Shown: piece by piece, positions 1 through 10,717 of the stretch
How the letters are laid out: the number at the start of each line of letters is the position of its first letter
Numbering within the stretch: the stretch's first letter is position 1
Source of the DNA: Lachnoanaerobaculum umeaense
GTDB taxonomy: Bacteria; Bacillota; Clostridia; Lachnospirales; Lachnospiraceae
Assembly (NCBI RefSeq): GCF_003589745.1
Contig: NZ_CP032364.1
Span: forward strand, 1,364,001-1,428,000
DNA: 64,000 bases
Reading direction: 5' to 3'
Position numbers and translations under genes: made by a program
The notes under the pieces: generated by a model
The model's database searches: none
What the model was told of the DNA's origin: nothing
The model's input: the letters and a program-made list of their open reading frames with translations, nothing else

Positions 1-1548
1 AGTGAACATCTGTCAGAAATAAAAATAAAGTTTCAAATAAATGGTAGGGTAAAACATTTATTTTCTATTTATAAAAAGATGGTAAATCAAAATAAGACTT
101 TGGATCAGATTTATGATGTATTTGCTATCAGAATAATTGTAGAGGATGTAGCTGCATGTTATTTAGCATTGGGTACGGCACATGAAATATATAAACCTAT
201 TCCTGGAAGATTCAAAGATTATATAGCAATGCCAAAGCCTAATATGTATCAGTCATTGCATACCACATTAATATCTGATACCGGCCAGCCTTTTGAAGTA
301 CAAATAAGAACCTTTGAAATGCATAAGACTGCAGAGTTCGGTATTGCCGCACACTGGAAATATAAGGAGAGTGGAAGCGGATCTGTCGCAAAGGGTTCAG
401 AAGATGCTAAGATGAACTGGTTAAGACAAATCCTTGAGTGGCAAAAGGATACCTCAGACAATGCTGAATATCTTAAGGTTATAAAGAGCGATTTGGATCT
501 GTTCTCAGACAGCGTATATTGTTTTACTCCAAATGGTGATGTTAAAAACTTGCCTGCAGGTTCAAACCCCATAGATTTCGCATACTCCATTCACTCTGCT
601 GTAGGTAATAAGATGGTAGGTGCCAGAGTAAATGGAAAACTTGTAAATATTGACTACCCTCTAAAAAGCGGTGACAGAGTGGAGATCATAACCTCTCAAA
701 ACTCTAAAGGACCAAGTAGGGATTGGTTAAATATTATAAAGTCAAATCAAGCAAGGACAAAGATACAACAGTGGTTCAAGAATGAATTAAAGGAAGATAA
801 TATAATTCGTGGTAAGGAATTGCTTGAAAAGTATTGTAAAGCCAAGGGAATAAACTGGCCTGAGATCAATAAACCTCAGTTCCAGGAAAAGGTAATGAAA
901 CGATATGCCATCAAAGACTGGGATTCTATTTTGGCGTCCTTAGGGCATGGTGGTTTAAAAGAGGGCCAAGTCATCAATAAGATGCAGGAAGAGCAAAAGA
1001 AGGTTGCTAAAAAAGATATTTCAGAATCTGCTCTTTTGGAAAGCCTTAGTGATAATGCGGCTAATACCAATATTCGAAAAAAATCTAAAAATGGTATCAC
1101 CGTAAAGGGGATAGAAGATATAGCAGTAAGATTCTCAAAATGTTGTAATCCTGTTCCCGGTGATGAAATAGTAGGTTTTATTACAAGAGGTAGAGGGGTA
1201 TCTATACATAGAACTGACTGTATAAATGTAATGAACCTTCCTTCGGATGACAGAACAAGACTTATACCCGCTGAATGGCAAGAATTTGAGGATTCTAAAC
1301 TGGAGGAAAAATACCAGACAGAGCTTCAGATTTACGCTCATAATCGTACAGGACTTATTTTTGATATCATTAAAATCTTCAGTGAAAATAATATTACTAT
1401 CAACAATATGAATGCACGAACAAATAAACAAGATGTTTCCACCATAAATCTGGTCTTTGATATAAAGGGAAGAGAACAACTGACTTCTCTTATAGGAAAA
1501 ATGAGACAGATTGCAGGTGTAATAGATATTGAAAGGGCTACAGGCTAA
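1..1548 (+). CDS. relA: RelA/SpoT (p)ppGpp synthetase/hydrolase, 5' truncated
   Basis: This enzyme makes, and usually also degrades, the stringent-response alarmone (p)ppGpp from GTP or GDP and ATP. The reading frame is open from base 1, so the start and the N-terminal HD hydrolase domain lie outside the window; 515 residues are visible. The synthetase domain shows the motif DYIAMPKPNMYQSLHT. A TGS domain follows at about visible residue 172 (VYCFTPNGDVKNLPAG). Next come a zinc-finger/RIS segment with KCCNPVPGDEIVGF near residue 380 and a C-terminal ACT domain from about 440. The layout is that of a long bifunctional Rel protein. Its TAA stop overlaps the ATG of the next gene by one base, which suggests co-translation. 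Hydrolase activity cannot be judged from this window. Confidence 0.95.
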   Translation, partial: SEHLSEIKIKFQINGRVKHLFSIYKKMVNQNKTLDQIYDVFAIRIIVEDVAACYLALGTAHEIYKPIPGRFKDYIAMPKPNMYQSLHTTLISDTGQPFEVQIRTFEMHKTAEFGIAAHWKYKESGSGSVAKGSEDAKMNWLRQILEWQKDTSDNAEYLKVIKSDLDLFSDSVYCFTPNGDVKNLPAGSNPIDFAYSIHSAVGNKMVGARVNGKLVNIDYPLKSGDRVEIITSQNSKGPSRDWLNIIKSNQARTKIQQWFKNELKEDNIIRGKELLEKYCKAKGINWPEINKPQFQEKVMKRYAIKDWDSILASLGHGGLKEGQVINKMQEEQKKVAKKDISESALLESLSDNAANTNIRKKSKNGITVKGIEDIAVRFSKCCNPVPGDEIVGFITRGRGVSIHRTDCINVMNLPSDDRTRLIPAEWQEFEDSKLEEKYQTELQIYAHNRTGLIFDIIKIFSENNITINNMNARTNKQDVSTINLVFDIKGREQLTSLIGKMRQIAGVIDIERATG

Positions 1549-2210
1549 TGGATAAAATAGGAGTATATGTAATGCCACTTGGTCCGGTACAGACCAATGT
1601 GTTTATAGCATATAATAAAGAAAGTTTAGAATGTTTGATAGTTGATCCGTCTGCAGAGAGCGATAAAATTATCAATGTAATAGAAGAACATAAATTAAAA
1701 CCAAGTGCAATACTGCTTACACATGGGCATTTTGACCATATAATGGCAGTAAATGATTTATTGGCAAAATATGATATTAAAGTTTACATATCAAAGTTCG
1801 ATGAGGAAATGCTCTCAGACAGTCGTAAATCCGGAGGAAGTTCATTTATAGGTAGCGGATATGTTACAAAAGCTGATGTTTTATTGGAAGATGGTGACAT
1901 AATCCATCTACTTGGTAAGGATATAAAATTTATAGCAACTCCGGGACATACAAAGGGTTCAGGTTGTTACTATATGGAAGATGAAAAAATACTCTTCTCA
2001 GGTGACACAGTTTTTAGGGAGGATTGTGGTAGAACAGATCTTTATGGAGGTGACAATCCATCAATAGTAAGATCTATTTATGAAAAGGTTCTTACATTGC
2101 CTGAGGATGTAAATATATTGCCCGGACATATGGAAATGACTACTGTAGGTCATGAAAAAATATATAATCCTGTTGCAGATTACGTAAAGAGATATGGGAT
2201 AGATAAATGA
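1548..2210 (+). CDS. MBL-fold hydrolase (glyoxalase II-like)
   Basis: A 220-residue cytosolic metallo-beta-lactamase-fold hydrolase of the YqgX/YcbL type, related to hydroxyacylglutathione hydrolase. The metal-binding motif THGHFDH is near residue 60, and further metal ligands are in TPGHTKGS, FSGDT and LPGHM. It overlaps relA by one base and hemZ by four, so it belongs to this housekeeping operon. The family acts on thioesters, but the substrate cannot be read from the sequence. Placement beside relA and hisS is common in Firmicutes. Confidence 0.85.
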   Translation: MDKIGVYVMPLGPVQTNVFIAYNKESLECLIVDPSAESDKIINVIEEHKLKPSAILLTHGHFDHIMAVNDLLAKYDIKVYISKFDEEMLSDSRKSGGSSFIGSGYVTKADVLLEDGDIIHLLGKDIKFIATPGHTKGSGCYYMEDEKILFSGDTVFREDCGRTDLYGGDNPSIVRSIYEKVLTLPEDVNILPGHMEMTTVGHEKIYNPVADYVKRYGIDK

Positions 2211-3631
2211 TTTCACTTGTATTAGAGGATATGACCTTTGAACAGGATATCAGAGAACTTTTGATGGCATTTTATCCCGGTGAAAAATATATTTATACAG
2301 ATGAAGATTCAATACTTTCACTGTTTTTATCAAAGGATAGCAAAAGTTATAATATCAAAATAAAAAGTGAAGATAATGTGTTGGAGTTTATTTCTCCGCT
2401 TAGAGAAACCAAGTTTGATACCAAAAATGATTTAAAAAGAAATATATATGAAAATCTATTAAATCTTGGAAATGCAGATCTTCCTTGGGGTACGCTAACC
2501 GGTATAAGACCTACAAAGATAGTAATGGAGATGCTTGAAAACAATATGCCTTTGGAAGATATAAAAAAGCATTTAAAAGATATCTATCTGGTAGGAGATA
2601 AAAGAATTAAGCTTTGTATTGAGACGGCAAAAAATGAATTTAATATATTAAAAAAGGTAGATTATAAAAATGGGTATAGCTTATATATAGGCATACCCTT
2701 TTGTCCGACAAGATGTTTATACTGTTCTTTTACATCTTATTCCATTACACAGTGGAAGAAAGATACAGATACTTATATTGAGGCACTTTGTAAAGAGCTT
2801 ATAGCAGTATCAAAGATGTATGCGGATAAAAAACTTCAAACAATTTATATGGGTGGTGGAACACCGACTTCACTTGAAGGATACCAATTATCAAAGATTT
2901 TAAATGTTGTAAAGAATAATTTTGATCTTTCAAACATTTTAGAATTAACTGTAGAGGCAGGAAGGCCGGACAGTATAACAAGAGAAAAACTCGAAGCGTT
3001 AAAAGCGGCAGGAGTGGATAGAATTTCTATAAATCCACAAACTATGCAGCAAAAAACGCTAGATCTTATTGGAAGACAGCATACCATTAAAGATATATAT
3101 GAAAGTTATAGGCTTGCCAGAGATGTCGGATTTGAAAATATAAATATGGACTTTATAATCGGATTAAATGGTGAGACTTTGGAGGATGTTATTGACAGTT
3201 TTACCAAGGTGAAGTCATTTGATCCTGAATCTATTACCATACATTCTCTTGCATTAAAGAGAGCAGCCAGGTTAAATACAGAAAATAAAAGAGAGATTAT
3301 GGACAATGATCTTATTTTATCAATGATAAATACAGCAACCGATACATGTGCAGATTTGGGATTGGAGCCGTATTACTTGTATAGGCAAAAAAATATGGCT
3401 GGTAATCTTGAAAATATAGGATTTTCAAAGCCGGGTAAAGAATGTCTCTATAATATATTGATTATGGAAGAAAAACAGACTATCATAGCTTGTGGAGCAG
3501 GCACATCAAGTAAGATAGTATTTGGTGACGGCAGAATTGAGAGAATCGAAAATGTCAAGGATCCAAAACTTTATATAGAAAGACTTGATGAAATGATAAT
3601 GAGAAAGGAAAGTATGCATGGCATTGATTAA
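2207..3631 (+). CDS. hemZ: HemZ-type radical SAM coproporphyrinogen III oxidase
   Basis: A 474-residue radical S-adenosylmethionine enzyme of the HemN/HemZ family. The family oxidatively decarboxylates coproporphyrinogen III without oxygen, although some HemN relatives are haem chaperones. The iron-sulfur cluster motif is FCPTRCLYC, with Cys166, Cys170 and Cys173. The glycine-rich MGGGTPTSL follows the CxxxCxxC motif in the usual place. An N-terminal extension of about 150 residues before the radical SAM core is typical of HemZ and unlike HemN. It starts four bases inside the upstream hydrolase gene and runs 14 bases into hisS. No other haem gene is nearby. Confidence 0.85.
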   Translation: MISLVLEDMTFEQDIRELLMAFYPGEKYIYTDEDSILSLFLSKDSKSYNIKIKSEDNVLEFISPLRETKFDTKNDLKRNIYENLLNLGNADLPWGTLTGIRPTKIVMEMLENNMPLEDIKKHLKDIYLVGDKRIKLCIETAKNEFNILKKVDYKNGYSLYIGIPFCPTRCLYCSFTSYSITQWKKDTDTYIEALCKELIAVSKMYADKKLQTIYMGGGTPTSLEGYQLSKILNVVKNNFDLSNILELTVEAGRPDSITREKLEALKAAGVDRISINPQTMQQKTLDLIGRQHTIKDIYESYRLARDVGFENINMDFIIGLNGETLEDVIDSFTKVKSFDPESITIHSLALKRAARLNTENKREIMDNDLILSMINTATDTCADLGLEPYYLYRQKNMAGNLENIGFSKPGKECLYNILIMEEKQTIIACGAGTSSKIVFGDGRIERIENVKDPKLYIERLDEMIMRKESMHGID

Positions 3632-4877
3632 AAAAGGTGTCACAGGAATGAAAGATATTCTCCCTGAGGAAATGATTATCAGGGATTATTTGATAAATAT
3701 AATAAAAAAGACTTATGGAAGTTTTGGCTTTACATCAATAGAGACTCCGGCTATGGAGCATATTGAAAATCTTTTAAGTAAGCAGGGTGGTGACAATGAA
3801 AAGCTTATTTTCAAGGTTCTAAAAAGGGGAGAAAAATTAAAGCTTGATGATGTTAAGGATGAGAATGATTTGGTAGATGCAGGACTTAGATATGACCTTA
3901 CATTACCACTGGCCAGATACTATTCAAATAATCAGGCAAATCTTCCAAATCCATTTAAAGCTTTGCAGATAGGTAATGTATATAGGGCCGACAGACCTCA
4001 GAAAGGTAGATTCAGACAGTTTACGCAATGTGATATAGATATCCTTGGTGAGGCTTCAAATCTTGCAGAAATAGAGCTTATACTTGCTACAACCAAGGCG
4101 CTTAGTGAGATTGCAAAGGGAAAGAAGTTCACTGTAAGAATCAATGACAGACGAATTCTTCTGGCAATGGCACTTTTTGCGGGCTATTCAGAAGATAATA
4201 TAAGTAATGTATTTATTATCCTTGATAAGATGGATAAAATAGGACTTGATGGCGTCAGAAAAGAATTGATAGAGCTTGACGGAGCAGATAAATGTGAGAA
4301 GTATCTAAATCTTTTTGATGGATTGTCTAATGACACAAAGGCTCTTTTATCTTTAAAGGAAAGTTTGAACGGATTTATTGAAGATGGTGTACTGGATAGC
4401 CTATCTGAGATAATGAATACAGTACTGGATGTAAAAGAAAATGATTTTTCACTGGAGTTTGATCCTACTTTGGTTCGTGGTATGGGATACTATACAGGAA
4501 CGATCTTTGAAGTAAGTATGGAGGGATTCTCGGGTTCAGTAGCAGGTGGCGGAAGATATGACAAGATGATTGGAAAATTCACAGGAAGTGATACACCTGC
4601 ATGCGGTTTTTCTATCGGTTTTGAAAGAATCATCACAATACTTATGGACTCAGGATTTAAGATACCTGATGAAAGTAAAAAAATTGCATTCCTTTATGAA
4701 AAGAACATTGATGCAAATATATTAACATCTATATTAAAAGATGCATCAGCTCTTAGAGAAGCAGGAAATATCGTCTTGGTTTCAAAGATGAATAAGAATA
4801 AGAAGTTCCAAAAAGAGGGGCTTGAAAAACAAGGATATATAGAATTTAAAGAATTTTATAGAGAAGCTTTAAAATAG
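3618..4877 (+). CDS. hisS: Histidyl-tRNA synthetase
   Basis: A 419-residue class II aminoacyl-tRNA synthetase that charges tRNA-His. The N-terminus (GVTGMKDILPEE) is typical. Motif 2 is seen as RADRPQKGRFRQFTQCD and motif 3 as GFSIGFERI. A histidine-specific segment reads LVRGMGYYTGTIFEV. The ATG at 3618 lies inside the end of hemZ and is preceded by a GAGAAAGGA ribosome-binding site. The length is normal for bacterial HisRS. aspS follows 13 bases downstream, a hisS-aspS pair common in Firmicutes. I see no T-box leader, so expression probably depends on the upstream operon. Confidence 0.96.
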   Translation: MALIKKGVTGMKDILPEEMIIRDYLINIIKKTYGSFGFTSIETPAMEHIENLLSKQGGDNEKLIFKVLKRGEKLKLDDVKDENDLVDAGLRYDLTLPLARYYSNNQANLPNPFKALQIGNVYRADRPQKGRFRQFTQCDIDILGEASNLAEIELILATTKALSEIAKGKKFTVRINDRRILLAMALFAGYSEDNISNVFIILDKMDKIGLDGVRKELIELDGADKCEKYLNLFDGLSNDTKALLSLKESLNGFIEDGVLDSLSEIMNTVLDVKENDFSLEFDPTLVRGMGYYTGTIFEVSMEGFSGSVAGGGRYDKMIGKFTGSDTPACGFSIGFERIITILMDSGFKIPDESKKIAFLYEKNIDANILTSILKDASALREAGNIVLVSKMNKNKKFQKEGLEKQGYIEFKEFYREALK

Positions 4878-4890
4878 TGAGGAGATAAAA

Positions 4891-6675
4891 ATGGCAGAAT
4901 CAATGCTTGGCTTAAAGAGAAGCCATAGATGTGCAGAGGTGGTTAATGCACCACTTGAAAATGAAGTTACAGTAATGGGCTGGGTTCAAAAGAACCGTAA
5001 CAAAGGTGGAATTATATTCTGTGATTTAAGAGACCGTTCAGGTATTTTACAGATCATTTTTGAAGAAGATGAATGTGGCAGCGAAGTGTTTAACAAAGCC
5101 ATGAAGCTTAAGCAGGAGTTCTGTATAGCCGTTACCGGAATATTGAAAAAGAGAGATGGTGCTTTTAATGAATCACTTGAGACCGGGGAGCTTGAGGTAA
5201 GAGCAAAGGGACTAAGGATACTTTCAGAGTCTGAGACACCTCCATTCCATATAGAGGAAGATTCAAAAACAAAGGAAGAGCTAAGATTAAAGTACAGATT
5301 CCTTGACCTTAGAAGACCTGACCTTCAAAGAAACCTAATGGTAAGAAGTAAGGTGGCTACAACTACAAGAAACTTTCTTGCAGAAAACGGATTTTTAGAG
5401 ATTGAAACACCTACACTGATAAAGAGCTCACCTGAGGGTGCAAGAGATTATCTTGTGCCAAGCCGTGTATATCCGGGAAGTTTCTATGCACTTCCACAGT
5501 CACCTCAGCTTTTTAAGCAGCTTTTAATGGTATCCGGATATGACAGATATTTCCAGCTTGCAAGATGCTATAGAGACGAAGATCTTAGAGCAGACAGACA
5601 GCCTGAGTTTACTCAGATAGATATGGAGCTTTCATTTGTTGATGTGGATGATGTTTTGGATGTAAATGAGAGACTCTTACAGAGACTTTTCAAGGATGTA
5701 CTTAATGTTGATGTAAAACTTCCAATACAGAGAATGACATGGCAGGAAGCTATGGACAGGTTTGGTTCAGATAAGCCTGACCTTAGATTTGGTATGGAAT
5801 TAAAGGATGTTTCAAGTGTTGTTGCAAACTCTGAATTTGCAGTATTTAAGAATGCTTTGGCAGCCGGTGGCAGTGTAAGAGGTATCAATGCTACAGGCCA
5901 GGCAGGCATGCCAAGAAAGAAGATAGATGCTCTTGTAGAGTTTGTTAAGAGCTACAGAGCTAAGGGACTTGCATATATGGCTATCGAGTCTGATGGAAAT
6001 ATCAAGTCTTCATTTGCAAAATTTATGACTGAATCTGAAATAGAAGGTCTTAAGCAGGCTATGGATGCTAAACCCGGAGATATGCTCTTCTTTGCTGCCG
6101 ACAGCAATAAGGTTGTTTGGGATACTCTTGGTGCTCTAAGAGTTGAGCTTGCAAGTCAGCTTGGACTTTTAAAGAAGGATGACTACAGATTCCTTTGGGT
6201 TACAGAATTCCCACTTCTTGAGTGGTCAGAGGAAGAAAATAGATTTAAGGCAATGCACCATCCGTTTACCGCACCTATGGATGAGGATTGGCAGTATATT
6301 GATTCAGATCCGGGTAGAGTAAGGGCAAAGGCTTATGATATTGTACTTAACGGTACTGAGATAGGTGGAGGTTCAGTAAGAATCCACCAAGGTGATGTTC
6401 AGGCAAAGATGTTTGATGTACTTGGACTTTCAAAAGAAGTTGCACAGGAAAGATTCGGTTATCTTCTTGATGCGTTCAAGTATGGCGTACCACCTCATGC
6501 AGGACTTGCGTATGGTCTTGACAGAGTGGTAATGCTTATGGTTGAGGCTGACTCTATAAGAGATGTTATTGCATTCCCTAAAGTAAAGGATGCGTCAGAT
6601 CTTATGACGAATGCTCCTGATAAAGTGGATGATGCACAGCTTAAGGAACTTGGACTTATAATAAAGAGCGAATAG
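4891..6675 (+). CDS. aspS: Aspartyl-tRNA synthetase
   Basis: A 594-residue bacterial-type AspRS, class II. It has an N-terminal OB-fold anticodon-binding domain (about 1-110, with VMGWVQKNRNKGG). The catalytic core has motif 2 RCYRDEDLRADRQPEFTQ and motif 3 GLAYGLDRVVML, interrupted by a GAD-type insertion. The length equals that of the usual bacterial enzyme. A GTGAGGAGA ribosome-binding site precedes the ATG. Whether it is discriminating or also charges tRNA-Asn cannot be told from this window. Confidence 0.96.
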   Translation: MAESMLGLKRSHRCAEVVNAPLENEVTVMGWVQKNRNKGGIIFCDLRDRSGILQIIFEEDECGSEVFNKAMKLKQEFCIAVTGILKKRDGAFNESLETGELEVRAKGLRILSESETPPFHIEEDSKTKEELRLKYRFLDLRRPDLQRNLMVRSKVATTTRNFLAENGFLEIETPTLIKSSPEGARDYLVPSRVYPGSFYALPQSPQLFKQLLMVSGYDRYFQLARCYRDEDLRADRQPEFTQIDMELSFVDVDDVLDVNERLLQRLFKDVLNVDVKLPIQRMTWQEAMDRFGSDKPDLRFGMELKDVSSVVANSEFAVFKNALAAGGSVRGINATGQAGMPRKKIDALVEFVKSYRAKGLAYMAIESDGNIKSSFAKFMTESEIEGLKQAMDAKPGDMLFFAADSNKVVWDTLGALRVELASQLGLLKKDDYRFLWVTEFPLLEWSEEENRFKAMHHPFTAPMDEDWQYIDSDPGRVRAKAYDIVLNGTEIGGGSVRIHQGDVQAKMFDVLGLSKEVAQERFGYLLDAFKYGVPPHAGLAYGLDRVVMLMVEADSIRDVIAFPKVKDASDLMTNAPDKVDDAQLKELGLIIKSE

Positions 6676-6708
6676 TAAACTTAATATTTATGCTGTTGTG
6701 GGGATTAT

Positions 6709-7386
6709 ATGGAAGATGTAAAGATACTGGTAGTTGATGATGAAGCCAGAATGAGAAAACTTGTAAAAGATTTTCTCTCTATTAAAGGATTTATAGTTTT
6801 GGAAGCTGAAGATGGTGAGGAAGCTTTGAAAGTCTTTGATTCTAATAAGGATATAAAGCTGATTCTATTAGATGTAATGATGCCAAAACTTGACGGCTTT
6901 GAGACATTAGAAGTTATAAGACAGTATTCCAAAGTACCGGTTATGATGTTGACTGCAAGAAGTGAAGAAAGAGATGAGCTTGAAGGATATAAGCTTGGAG
7001 TGGATGAATATATTACAAAGCCTTTTTCACCTAAGATACTTGTAGCCAGAGTTGAGGCAGTACTTAGAAGAACTTTGGGTGAGTCCGAAGAAAAACTTAT
7101 AGCCGGTGCGATTGAGATAGATAAGATTGCACGCAGTGTTTATATAGATCAAAAGCCGGTTGAACTCAGTCTAAAGGAATATGAGCTTTTGACATATTTT
7201 ATTGAAAATAAAGGAATTGCACTGTCCCGTGAAAAGATTCTCAGTTCAGTATGGAACTATGACTATTTTGGAGATGCCAGAACCATTGATACCCATGTAA
7301 AAAAACTTCGTGCCAAGATGGGTGAGCGAGGTGACTATATCAAAACTGTATGGGGCATGGGCTATAAGTTTGAGATAACGCCATAA
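6709..7386 (+). CDS. OmpR/PhoB-family response regulator
   Basis: A 225-residue two-component response regulator. The receiver domain (about 4-115) has the acidic pair DD at 10-11, the phosphoacceptor Asp55 in LLDVMMP, Thr83 and Lys104 in TKPF. The C-terminal winged-helix DNA-binding domain (about 130-225) shows the LSLKEYELL and RTIDTHVKKLR signatures. A GGGGA ribosome-binding site lies just before the ATG. The likely kinase partner is the histidine kinase at 10718, about 3.3 kb downstream beyond gltX and a helicase gene. That pairing is inferred from position and strand only. Confidence 0.93.
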   Translation: MEDVKILVVDDEARMRKLVKDFLSIKGFIVLEAEDGEEALKVFDSNKDIKLILLDVMMPKLDGFETLEVIRQYSKVPVMMLTARSEERDELEGYKLGVDEYITKPFSPKILVARVEAVLRRTLGESEEKLIAGAIEIDKIARSVYIDQKPVELSLKEYELLTYFIENKGIALSREKILSSVWNYDYFGDARTIDTHVKKLRAKMGERGDYIKTVWGMGYKFEITP

Positions 7387-7439
7387 ATATATAAAATCAT
7401 ACTAAATAAAAATTATACAAATATAGATAAGGAGCATTT

Positions 7440-8891
7440 ATGACAAAGATAAGGACAAGATATGCACCAAGTCCTACAGGAAGAATGCATGTTGGAAATC
7501 TTAGAACCGCATTGTATGCGTATTTAATTGCAAAGCATGAGGGTGGAGATTTTCTACTTAGAATAGAAGATACAGATCAGGAAAGATATGTCGAAGGTGC
7601 CACAGAGATCATCTATAGAACATTGGCAGAAACAGGGCTTATACATGATGAAGGTCCTGATAAGGATGGAGGTTGTGGACCATATGTACAAAGTGAAAGA
7701 CAAAAACAGGGGCTTTACCTTGAGTATGCCAAAAAGCTTATAGAAAAGAAGCAGGCATACTATTGTTTCTGTACTCCCGAAAGACTTAATTCACTCAGAT
7801 CAAATGTGAATGGAGAGGAAATCATGAAATATGATAAGCATTGCCTTTCACTGTCTGATGAAGAAATAAAGAATAATCTTGAACGTGGTATACCATATGT
7901 AATTCGCCAAAATAATCCTACAACAGGAACCACATCTTTCCATGATGATATCTATGGTGATATCACAGTGGATAATTCAGAACTTGATGATATGGTACTT
8001 ATAAAGTCAGACGGTTATCCTACCTATAATTTTGCTAATGTTGTAGATGACCATCTTATGGGAATCACACATGTTGTAAGAGGAAATGAGTATCTTTCAT
8101 CATCACCTAAGTACAACCGATTATATGAGGCATTTGGCTGGGATGTACCTACATATGTTCACTGTCCTTTGATAACAAATGAAGAGCATAAAAAACTTTC
8201 AAAGAGAAGTGGGCATTCCTCATTTGAGGATCTTATTGAACAGGGGTATGTATCTGAGGCTATAGTAAACTTTGTAGCCTTACTTGGATGGTCACCGGAA
8301 GATGATAAAGAAATATTCTCATTAGATGAGCTTATAAAGGCATTTGATTATAAGCATATTTCGAAATCACCTGCAGTCTTTGACATGGTTAAACTTTCTT
8401 GGATGAATGGCGAGTATTTAAAGAATATGAGCGAGGAGGATTTCTTTATACTTGCAGAACCTTATATTAAGGAAGTGATTAAAAAGCCTCTTGATTTAAA
8501 GAAGATTTCAAATATGGTAAAGACTAGAATAGAAGTTTTGCCACAAATTTCTTCACATATTGATTTCTTTGAAGAGCTTCCTGAATATGACATAGAAATG
8601 TATACTCATAAGAAGATGAAAACAAATTCTGAGAATTCATTATCTCTTTTGAATGAGGTATTGCCACTTCTTGAAAGTACAGAAGATTATACAAATGATA
8701 ATCTTTTTGCTATCTTACAGGAATTTGGTAAGGAGCATGAATATAAGACAGGATTTATTATGTGGCCAATAAGAACAGCACTTTCAGGAAAGCAAATGAC
8801 TCCGGCAGGTGCTACAGAAATTATGGAAGTTCTTGGGAAAGATGAATCAATAAGAAGGATTAAGATTGGAATTGATAAATTACAGCAGTAA
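7440..8891 (+). CDS. gltX: Glutamyl-tRNA synthetase
   Basis: A 483-residue class I synthetase that charges tRNA-Glu. The HIGH-type motif appears as HVGN within [19 protein letters not shown], and the second signature as [10 protein letters not shown]-terminal anticodon-binding helical domain follows. The length is normal. An AAGGAG site lies a few bases before the ATG. The last 26 bases overlap the TTG start of the helicase gene in another frame. Clostridia often use GluRS for both Glu and Gln tRNAs with GatCAB, but that cannot be checked here. Confidence 0.95.
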   Translation: MTKIRTRYAPSPTGRMHVGNLRTALYAYLIAKHEGGDFLLRIEDTDQERYVEGATEIIYRTLAETGLIHDEGPDKDGGCGPYVQSERQKQGLYLEYAKKLIEKKQAYYCFCTPERLNSLRSNVNGEEIMKYDKHCLSLSDEEIKNNLERGIPYVIRQNNPTTGTTSFHDDIYGDITVDNSELDDMVLIKSDGYPTYNFANVVDDHLMGITHVVRGNEYLSSSPKYNRLYEAFGWDVPTYVHCPLITNEEHKKLSKRSGHSSFEDLIEQGYVSEAIVNFVALLGWSPEDDKEIFSLDELIKAFDYKHISKSPAVFDMVKLSWMNGEYLKNMSEEDFFILAEPYIKEVIKKPLDLKKISNMVKTRIEVLPQISSHIDFFEELPEYDIEMYTHKKMKTNSENSLSLLNEVLPLLESTEDYTNDNLFAILQEFGKEHEYKTGFIMWPIRTALSGKQMTPAGATEIMEVLGKDESIRRIKIGIDKLQQ

Positions 8892-10707
8892 TCAAAAGAA
8901 AGCCATAGAGCATGGGGATGGGCCCTTGATGGTATTGGCTGGACCCGGCTCCGGAAAAACCTTTGTGATCACACATAGAATAAAATATCTCATAGAGGGG
9001 CTGGGTATAAACCCGGCCCATATTTTGGTTGTAACCTTTTCAAGAGCTGCAGCCAAGGAAATGAAAGACAGATTTGAAAGACTCTACAATAAAAGCCTTG
9101 TAACTTTTGGTACATTCCATTCAGTGTTTTTTAGCCTCTTAAAGACTGCCTATGGTTTTACATCTGAACAGATTGCCTCAGATGAGCTAAGGTATTCACT
9201 TATAAAAGACTTGATAAAGAAAAACTCTATTATGAATGAGGACATTAACAATCTATCAGGTAATCTTTTAAACGAAATAGCACTTATAAAACAGGACAAT
9301 ATTAACATAAAAAATTATTATTCAAACAGTATTGCAAGTGATGTTTTTAAAAAATTATATAGAGAGTATGAGGCTGAACTGGAAGTCAGAAATAAATTGG
9401 ACTTTGAAGATATGCTTTCTTTGACATATGAGCTTTTAAATGGAAGGAAGGATATTTTAGAGGCAATACAAAACAGATATAGATATATTTTAGTAGATGA
9501 ATTTCAGGATATAAATTTTTTGCAATATAATATCATAAAACTTATGGCGGGAAAAGATCAAAACATTACAGTTGTAGGGGATGATGATCAGTCCATATAT
9601 AGATTTAGAGGGGCTAGACCTGAGATAATGTTCGGTTTTGAAAGAGACTTTAGAAATGTTTCAAAAGTTTTTCTTGATATTAACTTCAGATCCAGTACTC
9701 AAATAGTTGATGCTTCAACTAAACTTATATCATTTAATAGTAAGAGATTTCCAAAAACTTTTACAGCAAAGAATGGATCTGGAGCACCTGTATCTGTGAT
9801 AGAATTTAAAAATCCATTTTCTGAGGTAAATACTATAGTTAATGATATCAGGGAATATATAAAAGCAAATCAGGATATAAATAATATTGCGGTGCTTTAT
9901 CGCACCAACCTTTCCCCAAGGCTTTTAATAGAAAGAATGATGAAAAACAATATTCCTTTTACTATTAGAGATGCTATACCAAATCTTTTTGAACATTGGG
10001 TGTCAAAGGATATTATATCCTATATAAAACTTGCTCTAAATATGGGAAATAAGACAGATTTACTTCTTATTTCAAACAAACCCAACCGATATATAAGCAG
10101 GGATTCACTTTCCTCATCAAAGGCAAATATTGAGACTTTATTTGACTATTACGAGGATAAAAGCTACATGATCAAGAGAATAATAGAACTTAGAGAGCAT
10201 TTAAGAACCATAAAGAATTTGAAACCTTCGACTGCTCTTAGATATATAAGGACTGTAGTGGGATATAATGAGTATATAGAAGAGTATTGTGATATGAATG
10301 GTATAGAAAGTGATGACTGCTATACTATTTTAGGCGATTTGGAAAACAGTGCGTCTGAGTATAATACATTTAACGACTGGTTTGTTCACATGGAAGAGTA
10401 TAAGAAAGAATTAATTGAGGCGAGAAAAAAATCGAATGAGAATGATAATGGTGTAAGACTTATGACCTTTCATTCCTCAAAGGGGTTGGAATTTGATATT
10501 GTTTATATTATAGATGTAAATGAGGGCAGTGTACCTTATAAAAAAGCAAAGGGTGTTGATGAGATTGAGGAAGAACGAAGGATGTTCTATGTTGCAATGA
10601 CAAGAGCCAGACAGAAGCTTTTTATTTGTTACTGTAAGGAAAATTTTGGAAAATCCATTGGAAAGTCAGAATTTATAATAGAACTTTCTTCCAATGTTAA
10701 GTCATAG
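8866..10707 (+). CDS. UvrD/PcrA-like superfamily 1 DNA helicase
   Basis: A 613-residue SF1A helicase acting 3' to 5' on DNA. Motif I (Walker A) is LAGPGSGKT at 24-32. Motif Ia is [10 protein letters not shown], motif II is VDEFQDIN, and motif III appears as [13 protein letters not shown]. Motifs V and VI near the C-terminus read [11 protein letters not shown] and YVAMTRAR. It is about 100 residues shorter than PcrA or UvrD and lacks their C-terminal extension. The chosen start is TTG at 8866, with an AAGGA site 7 bases upstream and a 26-base overlap with gltX. Later in-frame starts would remove part of the Q-motif region. It probably acts in repair or recombination. Confidence 0.88.
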   Translation: MELINYSSNQKKAIEHGDGPLMVLAGPGSGKTFVITHRIKYLIEGLGINPAHILVVTFSRAAAKEMKDRFERLYNKSLVTFGTFHSVFFSLLKTAYGFTSEQIASDELRYSLIKDLIKKNSIMNEDINNLSGNLLNEIALIKQDNINIKNYYSNSIASDVFKKLYREYEAELEVRNKLDFEDMLSLTYELLNGRKDILEAIQNRYRYILVDEFQDINFLQYNIIKLMAGKDQNITVVGDDDQSIYRFRGARPEIMFGFERDFRNVSKVFLDINFRSSTQIVDASTKLISFNSKRFPKTFTAKNGSGAPVSVIEFKNPFSEVNTIVNDIREYIKANQDINNIAVLYRTNLSPRLLIERMMKNNIPFTIRDAIPNLFEHWVSKDIISYIKLALNMGNKTDLLLISNKPNRYISRDSLSSSKANIETLFDYYEDKSYMIKRIIELREHLRTIKNLKPSTALRYIRTVVGYNEYIEEYCDMNGIESDDCYTILGDLENSASEYNTFNDWFVHMEEYKKELIEARKKSNENDNGVRLMTFHSSKGLEFDIVYIIDVNEGSVPYKKAKGVDEIEEERRMFYVAMTRARQKLFICYCKENFGKSIGKSEFIIELSSNVKS

Positions 10708-10717
10708 AGAGGTATAT